A DNA stretch of 64,000 nucleotides, taken from positions 1 to 64,000 of the forward strand of contig JAVBNG010000006.1 in NCBI GenBank assembly GCA_031551695.1, in the 5' to 3' direction. The stretch comes from JAAYCI01 sp031551695 (GTDB lineage Bacteria; Bacillota; Clostridia; Oscillospirales; Ruminococcaceae). Positions 25,482 to 34,390 of this stretch are shown here, piece by piece. How positions within the stretch are numbered: the stretch's first letter is position 1; every line of letters starts with the position of its first letter. Both the position numbers and the translations under genes were made by a program. The notes beneath the pieces are model-generated. The model saw only the letters and a program-made list of their open reading frames with translations. It did no database searches and was not told the DNA's origin.

Positions 25482-28400
25482 ATGAGCGATTTTGTACACC
25501 TGCACCTGCATACGGAATACAGTCTGCTGGACGGCGCCTGCCGCATCGGCCTGTTGATGCAACGCGTAAAAGACCTTGGGCAGGCCGCCGTTGCCATCAC
25601 GGACCACGGCGTGATGTACGGCTGTGTGGATTTTTACAAGGCCGCGAAAGCCGCCGGGGTAAAGCCCATCATCGGCTGCGAGGTGTATGTGGCCACGCGC
25701 ACCCGCCACGACAAGGTGAAAGGCATGGATGGCAACCATCATTTGGTGCTGCTGTGCAAAAATGAGACAGGTTATGCGAACCTGGCAAAAATGGTAAGCG
25801 CCGGGTTTGTGGAGGGGTTTTATTCAAAGCCCCGGGTGGACAAAGAGCTGATTGAAAAATACCACGAGGGCCTTGTCTGCCTGTCGGCCTGTTTGGCGGG
25901 GGAGATTCCCCAGTTGCTGCTGGCGGGCGATTTTGACGGGGCGAAGGATGTAGCCCTTTGGTATGAAGGCGTGTTCGGCAAGGGCAACTATTTTATTGAA
26001 ATGCAGGACCACGGCCTGCGGGAACAGCAGCAGATTCTGCCACACCTTGCAAAGCTGGCCGAGGAGACGGGCATCGGCCTTGTGGCGACTAACGACAGCC
26101 ACTACCTGACGAAGGCCGACGCCAAAATGCAGCAGGTGCTGATTTGCGTGCAAACAGGCAAAACCATCAACGACGACGACAAGCTGGAATTTGGCACGGA
26201 CGAGTTTTACGTGAAAAGCGGCGGCGAAATGGCGGCGCTGTTTTCCCAATGGCCACAGGCCTGTGAAAACACAGTAAAAATTGCCGAGATGTGCAATTTT
26301 GATTTTGAGTTTGGCGTGACGAAACTGCCGTCCTTTGACGCGCCGGGCGGGCAGGACAACGAGGCATATTTCCGCGCCCAATGCGAAAAGGGCTTTGCCG
26401 AGCGCTACGGCGACGACCCGCCGCCGGAAGCGCGAGAGAGGCTCGACTATGAGATTGGCGTCATCAGCAAAATGGGCTATACGAACTACTACCTCATCGT
26501 GGCCGATTTTATTGAGTACGCGCGCAAAAAAGAAATTCCGGTGGGGCCGGGACGCGGCAGCGGTGCGGGCAGCATCGCGGCCTACTGCATGTATATCACC
26601 GGTGTGGAGCCACTGCGCTACGGCCTGCTGTTCGAGCGTTTCCTGAACCCCGAGCGAGTCTCCATGCCGGACTTCGACATTGACTTTTGCTACGTGCGGC
26701 GGCAGGAGGTCATTGATTATGTCATCAACAAATACGGCGACGACCATGTGGCGCAGATCATCACCTTCGGCACTCTTGCGGCACGGGCCGCCATCCGCGA
26801 CGTGGGCCGCGTTCTGGACATCCCGTACCAGAAGGTAGACGCCGTGGCGAAAATGGTGCCCTTTGCGCTGAAAATGACACTGGAACGCGCCATGTCGGAG
26901 TCGAAACCCCTGCGCGACGAGTGCGGCAACGACCCGGACATCAAAAACCTGATCGAGATGGCCATGCGCGTGGAGGGCATGCCGCGCCACGCAGGCACCC
27001 ACGCGGCGGGCGTCGTCATCACGCCGCAGGCGGCCAGCGACTACGTGCCCCTTTCTACCAACGACGGCGCCGTCGTCACCCAGTACACCATGACCACCAT
27101 TGAGGAACTGGGCCTTTTAAAAATGGACTTTCTCGGCCTGCGCACGCTCACCGTTATCAGCGACGCGCAGAAAATGGTGAACGTGTACGAGCCGGACTTC
27201 GACATCGACAAGGTGCCCTACGACGACCCGGAGGTGTATAAGCTCTTGTCATCCGGCCAGACGGACGGCATATTCCAACTGGAAAGCGGCGGCATGCGCC
27301 AAACTCTGGTGGGGCTGAAACCCCAGCATTTTGAGGACATCATCGCCCTCATTTCCCTGTATCGCCCGGGGCCGATGGATTCCATTCCCACCTACATCCA
27401 CAACCGCCACAACCCCGGCCACGTGCGCTACAAAACGCCGCTGCTGGAGCCCATCCTCGGCGTCACTTACGGCTGTATCGTGTACCAGGAGCAGGTGATG
27501 CAGATTTGCCGCCAGCTGGCCGGTTTCTCCTACGGGCAGGCCGATTTGGTGCGCCGCGCCATGAGCAAGAAAAAGCATGATGTGATGGAGAAAATGCGGG
27601 CGGAGTTTGTTCTCGGCAGCCGGGAAAAAGGTGTGCCGGAAACGGTGGCTAACAGCATTTTTGACGAAATGAGCGGATTTGCGTCCTACGCCTTCAACAA
27701 AAGCCACGCGGCGGCCTACGCCGTGGTGGCCTACCAGACAGCCTGGCTGAAATGCCATTACCCGCGGGAATTCATGGCCGCTTTGCTGACCAGCGTGCTG
27801 GACTGGACCAGCAAGGTGATCGCCTATATCGCCGAGTGCGAGCGCCTCGGCATCCATGTGCTGCCGCCGGACATCAACAAAAGCGAGGCAGGCTTCACCG
27901 TGGCGGACGGCCACGTGCGCTACGGCCTGCTGGCGCTGAAAAACGTGGGATACCATTTGATCGGCTCCATCGTAAAAAACAGGCGTGAGAAGGGGGAGTA
28001 TTTATCCCTTTACGATTTCTGCAGCCGCATCTACGGTACGGAGCTAAACCGCCGGGCTCTCGAAAGCCTCATCAAAAGCGGCGCGTTTGACAATATCGAA
28101 AAAAACCGCAAAAGTATGATGCTGGCTCTCGACGGCATTTTGAAAAGCGTGGAAAACGAAAAGCGGCACAACCTGGAGGGCCAGACCGACCTGTTCGGCG
28201 CGGCGGGCGAGGCGGCCAAAAACACCTACAAAATGCCCGAGGTGGAGGAGTATCCGAAGGATGTGCTGCTGCAGCAGGAAAAAGAGATCAGCGGCATGTT
28301 TTTGTCCGGCCATCCGCTGGAAAAATACCGCGACATCATCAGCCGGGTGAGCAATTGCAACATCGCCCAATTGGTGGCGGAAGACAGCGACGTGCGCGAC

Positions 28401-28925
28401 AGCCAGGAGGTAAGCCTGGTGTGCGCCGTGGGCAAGGTGAAATTCCACACCACAAAATCCAGCGATGTGATGGCTTTCATCTCCATCGAAGACCTGACCG
28501 GCACCATGGAGGCGCTGGTGTTCCCGAAGGTGCTGATGGCGGCGAACGGCGTGGTGGCGGAAAACGCCATCGTGAAGATTCGCGGGCGCATTTCCCTGAA
28601 AGAGGAAGAAGAGCCGAAGCTGTTGGCCGAGGAAGTGCTGGGCGTGGAGGACACGGGCCTTGCGAAGGTAAGCGCCGCGGTGAAGGCGGAGACCGACCCG
28701 CAAAAAAGTGGCCTGTATATCAAGGTGCCGAGCAAGGACAGCGAGGAATACCGCAGGACAGGCAATTTGCTGAATATTTTCGAGGGGGATTGGCCCGTGT
28801 ATATCCGCTTTACGGACACCATGCAAATGGTGCGCGCACCGCAAAGCATGTGGGCCATGCAAAACAACACCCTCATCACCGAGCTGAAGGCCCTGTTGGG
28901 CGATGCAAACGTGGCTGTGCGGTGA
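25482..28925 (+). CDS. dnaE: DNA polymerase III alpha subunit DnaE
   Basis: Second replicative-type polymerase (1147 aa), in Bacillota typically extending primers before PolC takes over. Order: PHP domain (FVHLHLHTEYSLLDG at the start, AITDHGVMYG), polymerase palm with PDFDIDFC near residue 398, thumb and fingers, a tandem HhH region, then an OB-fold domain near residues 975-1060 (VSLVCAVGKVKF...FISIEDLTG). The PHP motifs look intact. GGAGAG precedes ATG 25482. It follows whiA and precedes an ATP-type PFK, as in many Clostridia. Confidence 0.97.
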   Translation: MSDFVHLHLHTEYSLLDGACRIGLLMQRVKDLGQAAVAITDHGVMYGCVDFYKAAKAAGVKPIIGCEVYVATRTRHDKVKGMDGNHHLVLLCKNETGYANLAKMVSAGFVEGFYSKPRVDKELIEKYHEGLVCLSACLAGEIPQLLLAGDFDGAKDVALWYEGVFGKGNYFIEMQDHGLREQQQILPHLAKLAEETGIGLVATNDSHYLTKADAKMQQVLICVQTGKTINDDDKLEFGTDEFYVKSGGEMAALFSQWPQACENTVKIAEMCNFDFEFGVTKLPSFDAPGGQDNEAYFRAQCEKGFAERYGDDPPPEARERLDYEIGVISKMGYTNYYLIVADFIEYARKKEIPVGPGRGSGAGSIAAYCMYITGVEPLRYGLLFERFLNPERVSMPDFDIDFCYVRRQEVIDYVINKYGDDHVAQIITFGTLAARAAIRDVGRVLDIPYQKVDAVAKMVPFALKMTLERAMSESKPLRDECGNDPDIKNLIEMAMRVEGMPRHAGTHAAGVVITPQAASDYVPLSTNDGAVVTQYTMTTIEELGLLKMDFLGLRTLTVISDAQKMVNVYEPDFDIDKVPYDDPEVYKLLSSGQTDGIFQLESGGMRQTLVGLKPQHFEDIIALISLYRPGPMDSIPTYIHNRHNPGHVRYKTPLLEPILGVTYGCIVYQEQVMQICRQLAGFSYGQADLVRRAMSKKKHDVMEKMRAEFVLGSREKGVPETVANSIFDEMSGFASYAFNKSHAAAYAVVAYQTAWLKCHYPREFMAALLTSVLDWTSKVIAYIAECERLGIHVLPPDINKSEAGFTVADGHVRYGLLALKNVGYHLIGSIVKNRREKGEYLSLYDFCSRIYGTELNRRALESLIKSGAFDNIEKNRKSMMLALDGILKSVENEKRHNLEGQTDLFGAAGEAAKNTYKMPEVEEYPKDVLLQQEKEISGMFLSGHPLEKYRDIISRVSNCNIAQLVAEDSDVRDSQEVSLVCAVGKVKFHTTKSSDVMAFISIEDLTGTMEALVFPKVLMAANGVVAENAIVKIRGRISLKEEEEPKLLAEEVLGVEDTGLAKVSAAVKAETDPQKSGLYIKVPSKDSEEYRRTGNLLNIFEGDWPVYIRFTDTMQMVRAPQSMWAMQNNTLITELKALLGDANVAVR

Positions 28926-28992
28926 ATTGTGACAAAACACGCGCCGGGTTATGAAGGAAATTGATTAGTTTTGTAAAATCGGTACGATGCAG

Positions 28993-29021
28993 TTGTTTTC
29001 GCGGATTTTTTTGTGTACAAT
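28993..29021 (+). promoter_or_regulatory. pfkA: Promoter of the second PFK gene
   Basis: TTGTTT (28993-28998), 17-base spacer, TACAAT (29016-29021) in the 143-base gap after dnaE. This lets the second PFK be transcribed apart from the upstream run. Confidence 0.55.
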
Positions 29022-29068
29022 GAAGTCTGGCAGAAGTTTGACAAAAGATAAACAAACCGGAGGGCATT

Positions 29069-30046
29069 ATGGAAGAACCGGCAATCAAAAGAATCGGCGT
29101 TCTGACAAGCGGCGGCGACGCCCCCGGCATGAACGCGGCCATCCGCAGCGTTGTGCGCAGCGCCCTTAGCAAAAACATGAAAGTGTTCGGCATCCGGCAC
29201 GGCTGGAACGGCCTGCTTTCCGGCGACGTAGCAGAGATGAACGTGCGCAGCGTGTCGGAGATCATCCACCGCGGTGGCACCATTTTGTACACGGCCCGCT
29301 GCCCGGAGTTCATGACACTGCAGGGCCAGCAGACGGCAGCCGCCACCTGTCGGGAGCATAACATCCAGGCCGTTGTGGTCATCGGCGGCGACGGTTCCTT
29401 CCGCGGCGCGCGGGACCTGTCCGCCCAGGAGGTGCCCTGCGTGTGCGTGCCGGGCACCATCGACAACGACATCGCATGCACAGATTACACCATCGGCTAC
29501 GACACGGCCATGAACACCGCCCTTGAGATGATAGACAAGCTGCGTGACACCACCCAAAGCCATGACCGCTGCAGCGTGGTGGAGGTGATGGGCCGCAAAT
29601 CGGGCTACATTGCCGCCAATATCGGCCTTGCCGTGGGCGCGTTGGTCACGCTCGTGCCGGAAAAGCCCCTGAATGTGGAGAAGGACATCGTTGCCAAGAT
29701 GAAGTTTACCAAAAAAATGGGCAAAAAGCATTTCATCATCATTGTGGCCGAGGGGGCCATGCACGCCGAGCAGCTTGCGGCGGAAATCGAGCAAAAATCC
29801 GGCATCGAGGCCCGCGCCACGGTGCTGGGCCATGTGCAGCGCGGCGGTTCGCCCACATTGCGCGACCGTGTGGCCGCTACGCGCTATGGCTACCACGCGG
29901 TGGACCTGCTGTCCAGGGGCGTGGCCGACCGCGTGATTGGCATGCGCGAGGAGGACATTGTGGATTACTCCATGGACGAAGCTTTCGCCATGGAAAAGCA
30001 CCTCGATTTGAGCCTGCTGGATATCAACGCGCAGCTGTCGGTCTAG
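29069..30046 (+). CDS. pfkA: ATP-dependent 6-phosphofructokinase
   Basis: A 325-residue PFK with the classical ATP-type donor site: GGDGS at residues 106-110 and PGTIDND at 128-134, matching Gly104 and Gly124 of E. coli PfkA. GVLTSGGDAPGMNAAIR opens the protein, and GHVQRGGSPTLRDR is the fructose 6-phosphate and effector segment. GGAGGG lies before ATG 29069. It has its own promoter and ends at a strong hairpin. It differs in phosphoryl-donor residues from the PFK at 20637, so the cell probably has two PFKs with different cofactor use or control. Confidence 0.95.
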   Translation: MEEPAIKRIGVLTSGGDAPGMNAAIRSVVRSALSKNMKVFGIRHGWNGLLSGDVAEMNVRSVSEIIHRGGTILYTARCPEFMTLQGQQTAAATCREHNIQAVVVIGGDGSFRGARDLSAQEVPCVCVPGTIDNDIACTDYTIGYDTAMNTALEMIDKLRDTTQSHDRCSVVEVMGRKSGYIAANIGLAVGALVTLVPEKPLNVEKDIVAKMKFTKKMGKKHFIIIVAEGAMHAEQLAAEIEQKSGIEARATVLGHVQRGGSPTLRDRVAATRYGYHAVDLLSRGVADRVIGMREEDIVDYSMDEAFAMEKHLDLSLLDINAQLSV

Positions 30047-30073
30047 CGCCGCTTTAAAATCGAAAACAGCATG

Positions 30074-30110
30074 TAGCCGCCCGTTTCAACAAACGGGCGG
30101 CTATTTATAA
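30074..30110 (+). terminator. Terminator after pfkA
   Basis: A perfect 13-bp stem (30074-30086 with 30091-30103, loop CAAC) is followed by TTTAT. It lies between the convergent pfkA and HAD genes and may work on both strands, though the T-run is short. Confidence 0.8.
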
Positions 30111-30127
30111 AGTTAAGCTAAATGCCT

Positions 30128-30748
30128 TTACGGCTTCTTTTTCAAATCGATGCCGTAGGTGAGCAGCATCTTGATGAAGTCGTTCACGTTTTTGAAATGG
30201 ATGCCGGTGATGCCGGCCCCGAAAGCGGCCTTGGCGTTCATCGGATTGTCGTCTGTGAACAGGGTTTCGGACGGGACGAGGCCATATTTTTGCAGCAGCA
30301 TTTCGTAAATACGAACATTGGGCTTCACAAGCCCCACTTCGCAGGACGCGATGCCGCCGTCAAACAGGGTCCACCATTTGCGCTCTTTCAGGCCCGCCAG
30401 CGAGTGGTGGGCAATGTTGGAGAGATAGTACAAATGGTAGCCGCGCTTTTTAAACAGGCGCATCAAATTGATGGTGGCGCGGCGGTCTGTCAGCATTTCT
30501 GTCCAGTTGTCCAGCACGGCTTGCATTTCAAAGGCGCAATATCGGTGTTTGGCCCGCTTCATAAAAATGTCGCAGGCTTCCGAGTAGGTGATGGCGCCAA
30601 GGTCCAACTGGCGCCATTCCTCGCTGCCGAATGTGGCGTCGTATATTTTGTTTTCCAACTTCTCGTAGAAGAAATTTTCCACAAGATAATCCTTTGGGTC
30701 GTAGTTTACCACCACGCCGCCAAGGTCAAATATCAAGTTTTGGTACAA
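30128..30748 (-). CDS. HAD-family hydrolase
   Basis: Haloacid dehalogenase superfamily phosphatase (206 aa). Motif I is NLIFDLGGVVVNYD; the second Asp of the usual DxDx(T/V) is replaced by Gly, as in the DLGGV subgroup. YLSNIAHH is motif II, Lys of EVGLVKPNVRIYEM is motif III, and LFTDDNPMNAKAA is motif IV. The frame extends to 30892, but TTG 30748 follows an AGGTGAT ribosome-binding site and starts the homologous MYQNLIFDLGG. The promoter at 30772-30800 gives a leader of only about 16 bases. Substrate unknown. Confidence 0.85.
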   Translation of the reverse strand: MYQNLIFDLGGVVVNYDPKDYLVENFFYEKLENKIYDATFGSEEWRQLDLGAITYSEACDIFMKRAKHRYCAFEMQAVLDNWTEMLTDRRATINLMRLFKKRGYHLYYLSNIAHHSLAGLKERKWWTLFDGGIASCEVGLVKPNVRIYEMLLQKYGLVPSETLFTDDNPMNAKAAFGAGITGIHFKNVNDFIKMLLTYGIDLKKKP

Positions 30749-30771
30749 GAGTATCACCTGCCTAAGGATAC

Positions 30772-30800
30772 AGTATACCTCTTTTCTGCTTTTCTTGCAA
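30772..30800 (-). promoter_or_regulatory. HAD gene promoter sharing its -35 with the SRP RNA promoter
   Basis: On the minus strand TTGCAA (30795-30800), 17-base spacer, TATACT (30772-30777). TTGCAA is self-complementary and is also the -35 of the plus-strand promoter to the right. Confidence 0.7.
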
Positions 30801-30823
30801 TTCGCACCGAATTTTGGTACAAT
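30795..30823 (+). promoter_or_regulatory. SRP RNA (and probably dnaX) promoter
   Basis: TTGCAA (30795-30800), 17-base spacer, TACAAT (30818-30823) preceded by TGG, an extended -10. The expected start is near 30830, the 5' end of the SRP RNA. Confidence 0.75.
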
Positions 30824-30829
30824 ATTTAT

Positions 30830-31019
30830 GCTTTGGGTAGCCGCTATTCGGCGGTTTCCTGAGACATACCTGCAAAGCGCGCTGCTTTGCATACGGAAGG
30901 CGGGTCCTGTGCAACGGGCCTCTGTGAACCATGTCAGGCGGGGAACCGAGCAGCATTAAGCGGACGTGCCTGTGTGCCGCAGTCAACCTGCCTTTCGTAT
31001 GCAGCGCAGCTCGTTTTTT
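30830..31019 (+). ncRNA. ffs: Signal recognition particle RNA
   Basis: The conserved helix-8 core is plain: GGGTCCTGTGCAACGGG, then TGAACC, GTCAGGCGGGGAACCGAGC with the GGAA tetraloop closed by CGG/CCG, and AGCAGCATTAAG. The 5' part pairs with the 3' part (GCTGCTTTGCATACGGAAGG with CCTTTCGTATGCAGC) to form the long central helix, and the first 50 bases can fold into a small Alu-like domain, as in Gram-positive SRP RNAs. A T6 run at 31014-31019 marks the 3' end. Position directly upstream of dnaX is conserved in Bacillota. The ends are approximate. Confidence 0.9.
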
Positions 31020-31085
31020 GCAGATTTTTACAAATATTTTACGAAAACATGTTGATTTTTATTTACCAAAAGCGAGGTGGGCGGC

Positions 31086-32687
31086 ATGTATAAAGCGTTA
31101 TACCGCAAGTGGCGTCCCGTCCGTTTTTCCGACGTGGTGGGGCAGGAAGCCATTGTTACGGCGCTGGAAAATCAGATCAAAGCGAACCGCCTGGGCCACG
31201 CGTACCTGTTCACCGGAACCCGCGGCACCGGCAAAACCACCTGCGCCAAAATTTTTGCCAAGGCAGTGAACTGTGAAAACCCGCAGGACGGCTTTGAACC
31301 ATGCGGCATATGCGACTGCTGTGCGGGGCTGGAAAACGGCAGCATTTTGGACGTGGCGGAGATTGACGCCGCGTCCAACAACGGCGTGGACGATGTGCGT
31401 GACTTGCGCGACGAAACAGCCTACCGCCCCAGCCGCTGCAAGTACAAGGTGTATATCATCGACGAGGTGCACATGCTCTCGCCCCAGGCGTTCAACGCGC
31501 TGCTGAAAATCATGGAAGAACCGCCTTCCCACGTCATTTTCATTTTGGCTACCACGGAGATCCACAAAATTCCGGCTACCATTTTGTCCCGCTGCCAGCG
31601 GTTCGATTTTTTGCGCATCCCGGCGGAGAAAATTGCCCAGCGGCTGCAGCTTGTGGCAGATGAGGACGGCATTGACCTTGCCCCCGCGGCAGCGGCGCTG
31701 ATTGCCCGCCTGGCTGACGGCGCCATGCGCGACGCCTTGAGCCTGCTGGACACCTGCAGCGGCGCGGCGGAGACCGTGGACGAAGATACGGTCCGCCGCA
31801 TGGCCGGCGTGGCGGACAGGGACTACCTGTTCCAAATGAGCGACGCCGTGAACACCGGCGACGTGGCCGCCATCATCGGCCTTGTCACAGAACTGCGCAA
31901 TAAATCCATCGACGTGAAGCGGCTGGCGGAGGAGATGGTGTTCCATTACCGCAACTTTATTTTGGCAAAAGCCGCGCCGGACGGCTCGCTGCTGGAAAGC
32001 CTGTCGGAAACCGAACGCGCCCGGTACACGGCAGCTGCAGCGGGTGTGCCCGACGCTTTCCCGCTGAAGGCCGTTGCCCGCCTTGCCACGGCGCTGGACC
32101 GCATCTCCCGCGCGCCGGAGCCGCGTGTAGAGTTGGAACTTGCCCTGTTTGAACTTTCGGCGGAAAAGGACGCGCCGGAAAATGCCGCCGCGGTGGCGGC
32201 ACCGTTACCCGTGCGCCAGGCCACGTCCGAACCATCTGCCCAAACGAAACAGCTGGCCCAGTCAAATACCCCGCCGGCGGCCCCCGTGGCCGACGCGTCC
32301 GGGCAGGCGATGTTCGCCCTGCCGGAGCAGCCCGCGCCACAGGCGGGCGCGGCGCCCGCCACAAGCTTCGACGCATGGCCGGAAATTGTGCGGGCCATGG
32401 CCGCGCGGGACGCCATGCTGTACACCTATATGAAAAAGACCAAGGCGGCGCTTTCCGGCGTGCGGCTGGATATCTACGGCAGCGACGTGTTCGTCGACAT
32501 TGTGGAGCGGGACGACGTGGCCGCCGCCAAGATAAAAACCCATATCGCCGAAGCTACGGGCCAAACCTACGATGTGGTGTTCCGCCGGGAAGAGGGGCAG
32601 GCGCCGCCGCAGGACACCTCGGCGCAAACCACCTTGCAGGAGTGGAAAAATATGGGCCTGCCCATCCATGATTTAACTGAAAGCTAA
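31086..32687 (+). CDS. dnaX: DNA polymerase III gamma/tau subunit
   Basis: Clamp-loader ATPase (533 aa). The AAA+ part has LYRKWRPVRFSDVVGQ, P-loop GTRGTGKTT, the zinc module (CxxC pair CGICDCC), Walker B IIDEVHML and the SRC motif in ILSRCQRFDF. A Pro/Ala-rich linker (about residues 355-430) leads to a tau-like C-terminal domain. ATG 31086 (after GAGGTG) is chosen over 31077. I see no clear slippery heptamer with a stem that would give a separate gamma form. It is probably read through from the SRP RNA promoter, and ybaB and recR follow. Confidence 0.96.
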   Translation: MYKALYRKWRPVRFSDVVGQEAIVTALENQIKANRLGHAYLFTGTRGTGKTTCAKIFAKAVNCENPQDGFEPCGICDCCAGLENGSILDVAEIDAASNNGVDDVRDLRDETAYRPSRCKYKVYIIDEVHMLSPQAFNALLKIMEEPPSHVIFILATTEIHKIPATILSRCQRFDFLRIPAEKIAQRLQLVADEDGIDLAPAAAALIARLADGAMRDALSLLDTCSGAAETVDEDTVRRMAGVADRDYLFQMSDAVNTGDVAAIIGLVTELRNKSIDVKRLAEEMVFHYRNFILAKAAPDGSLLESLSETERARYTAAAAGVPDAFPLKAVARLATALDRISRAPEPRVELELALFELSAEKDAPENAAAVAAPLPVRQATSEPSAQTKQLAQSNTPPAAPVADASGQAMFALPEQPAPQAGAAPATSFDAWPEIVRAMAARDAMLYTYMKKTKAALSGVRLDIYGSDVFVDIVERDDVAAAKIKTHIAEATGQTYDVVFRREEGQAPPQDTSAQTTLQEWKNMGLPIHDLTES

Positions 32688-32700
32688 GGAGTGCATGAAG

Positions 32701-33054
32701 ATGAAAGCAAGGCTGCCGGACGGCTACGGAAAAGTGAACGTGAACGATATGATGAAACAGGCTCAGGTGATGCAGGACAAAATGCAGCAGAAGCAGGAAG
32801 AGCTGGAGGCAACCGAGTATAAGGCCACGTCCGGCGGGGGCATGGTGGAAGTGACCATGACGGGCGACCACAACGTGGTGGCTGTGAAGATCAACCCGGA
32901 CGCCGTGAGCCCGGACGACGTGGAAATGCTGGAAGACATGGTGGGCGCGGCTTTCAACGAGGGCGTGCGCATTGCAAAGGAAGCGGCCGCCAGGGAGATG
33001 GGCGAGATCGAAAGCGGCTTCAACTTCCCCAATATCCCAGGGCTGGGGCTGTAG
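32701..33054 (+). CDS. YbaB/EbfC-family nucleoid-associated protein
   Basis: A small dimeric DNA-binding protein (117 aa) usually encoded between dnaX and recR, as here. The N-terminal helix NVNDMMKQAQVMQDKMQQKQEEL and the core YKATSGGGMVEVTMTGDHNVVAVKI are the family blocks. Two ATGs are in frame, 32695 and 32701; AAGGAG at 32686-32691 is 3 bases from the first and 9 from the second, so 32701 is chosen. The C-terminus is Phe/Pro-rich and short. Confidence 0.95.
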   Translation: MKARLPDGYGKVNVNDMMKQAQVMQDKMQQKQEELEATEYKATSGGGMVEVTMTGDHNVVAVKINPDAVSPDDVEMLEDMVGAAFNEGVRIAKEAAAREMGEIESGFNFPNIPGLGL

Positions 33055-33165
33055 TGCGTGGCCGGTCCATGGCCGGACTGGACTTTGACGGCGGCTTTGC
33101 CGCCTTGGGTGCATGTTTTTGGCCTGCGGCGTTGATTTTCAGATTATACAAAAAGGCGTGAAGTG

Positions 33166-33765
33166 ATGGGTGCCAATTCTGCGGCGATGGAAAAACTGAT
33201 CGAAAGCTTTGCCAAGCTGGACGGCGTTGGCCGCAAAAGCGCCACGCGGCTGGCATACCAGGTGCTGGCCATGCCAAAGGAGGACGCCCTCGGCTTTGCG
33301 GACGCCATTGCCACGGCGCGGGAGAAAATCCACCGCTGTGGCGTGTGCCAAAACTTTACCGAGCGCGAGGAATGCGGTATCTGCACAGACCCGCAGCGCG
33401 ACGCGGCCACCATTTGCGTGGTGGAAAGCCCACGCGACGTGGGCGCCTTTGAAAACACCAACGAGTACCGCGGCCTGTACCACGTGCTGCACGGGCTCAT
33501 TTCCCCGGCAGACGGCATTGGCCCGGAGCAGCTGGAGGTGCGCTCGCTGTTAAAGCGGCTGGAAAGCGGCGAGGTGACGGAGGTCATCATGGCCACAAAC
33601 CCCACGGTAGAGGGCGACGCCACGGCCATGTACCTTTCGCGGCTCATCAAGCCTTTGGGCATCAAAACCACGCGGCTTTCCTCCGGCTTGCCGGTGGGCG
33701 GGAACCTGGAATATGTGGACAACGTGACCCTGAACCGCGCCCTGCAGGGCCGGGGCGACATGTAA
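33166..33765 (+). CDS. recR: Recombination protein RecR
   Basis: RecR helps RecFO load RecA at gaps. It is 199 aa: N-terminal HhH (SFAKLDGVGRKSATRLAYQVL), a Cys4 zinc finger CGVCQNFTEREECGIC, the Toprim domain ICVVESPRDVGAFENT through the Walker-like end, and the C-terminal TTRLSSGLPVGGNLEYVDNVTL. ATG 33166 is preferred to GTG 33163 because AAAGG sits 9 bases upstream. It completes the conserved SRP RNA-dnaX-ybaB-recR order. Confidence 0.97.
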   Translation: MGANSAAMEKLIESFAKLDGVGRKSATRLAYQVLAMPKEDALGFADAIATAREKIHRCGVCQNFTEREECGICTDPQRDAATICVVESPRDVGAFENTNEYRGLYHVLHGLISPADGIGPEQLEVRSLLKRLESGEVTEVIMATNPTVEGDATAMYLSRLIKPLGIKTTRLSSGLPVGGNLEYVDNVTLNRALQGRGDM

Positions 33766-33836
33766 GATGAAGTGACAAAGGCCGGAAAAGGCCATTGTTC
33801 TCACATTTTTGTCATTGGTTTGTGATAGAATTGTAA

Positions 33837-33865
33837 TTGACCGGAAGGCAAAAAGCCGGTATTAT
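33837..33865 (+). promoter_or_regulatory. smpB: smpB-ssrA promoter
   Basis: TTGACC (33837-33842), 17-base spacer, TATTAT (33860-33865). A second candidate just upstream is TTGTCA (33809-33814) with TGTAAT (33832-33837). The leader to GTG 33908 is about 36 bases. Confidence 0.65.
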
Positions 33866-33907
33866 AGAAAAGCTTAAAAAAGCGAAATTGACAAGGAGGT
33901 GTGCCCC

Positions 33908-34360
33908 GTGGCCGCCATTAAATCTGTGGCGGTGAACCGAAAGGCCCGCCATGAATATTTCGTGTTGGAAACTCTCGAAGCGGGCATTGAGCTTGTTGGC
34001 ACCGAGGTGAAAAGTATCCGACAGGGGAATGTGAACCTGAAAGACAGCTGGGTGAACATCCAGGACGGGCAAGCGTACCTTATGGGTATGCACATTTCGC
34101 CTTACGAGAAGGGCAATATCTTCAACCGGGACCCGGAGCGCGTGCGCAAGCTGCTGTTGCACAAACGCGAGATCCGCAAAATGAAGGTGGATATCAAAAC
34201 CGAGGGTCTTACGGTCATTCCTCTTTCGATGTATTTCAGCGGCTCGAACGTGAAGGTGGAGTTGGGCCTTTGTAAGGGCAAAAAGCTGCACGACAAGCGC
34301 GCCACCGCCGCCGAGCGGGACGCAAAGCGCACCATGGAGCGCGCAATGAAAAACAGGTGA
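33908..34360 (+). CDS. smpB: SsrA-binding protein SmpB
   Basis: Escorts tmRNA to stalled ribosomes. It is 150 aa with the N-terminal VNRKARHEYFVLETLEAGIELVGTEVKSIR block, YLMGMHISPYEKGNIFNRDPERVRKLLLHK and the basic C-terminal tail that mimics an anticodon stem (KKLHDKRATAAERDAKRTMERAMKNR). The full AAGGAGGTG at 33893-33901 covers the GTG at 33899, so GTG 33908 with a normal spacing is the start. Its partner RNA, ssrA, begins 30 bases after the stop. Confidence 0.97.
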   Translation: MAAIKSVAVNRKARHEYFVLETLEAGIELVGTEVKSIRQGNVNLKDSWVNIQDGQAYLMGMHISPYEKGNIFNRDPERVRKLLLHKREIRKMKVDIKTEGLTVIPLSMYFSGSNVKVELGLCKGKKLHDKRATAAERDAKRTMERAMKNR

Positions 34361-34390
34361 AATCGCGCTTCGGCGCGACGACATAGATTT

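Noticed and set aside
30887..31093. Small ORFs over the SRP RNA
   Set aside because: The conserved SRP RNA core explains the sequence, and the frames have no ribosome-binding sites.
31086..32687. Programmed frameshift in dnaX
   Set aside because: No A-AAA-AAG type slippery site with a following stem is visible; the only A-run near the linker end (ATGAAAAAGACC) lacks the context.
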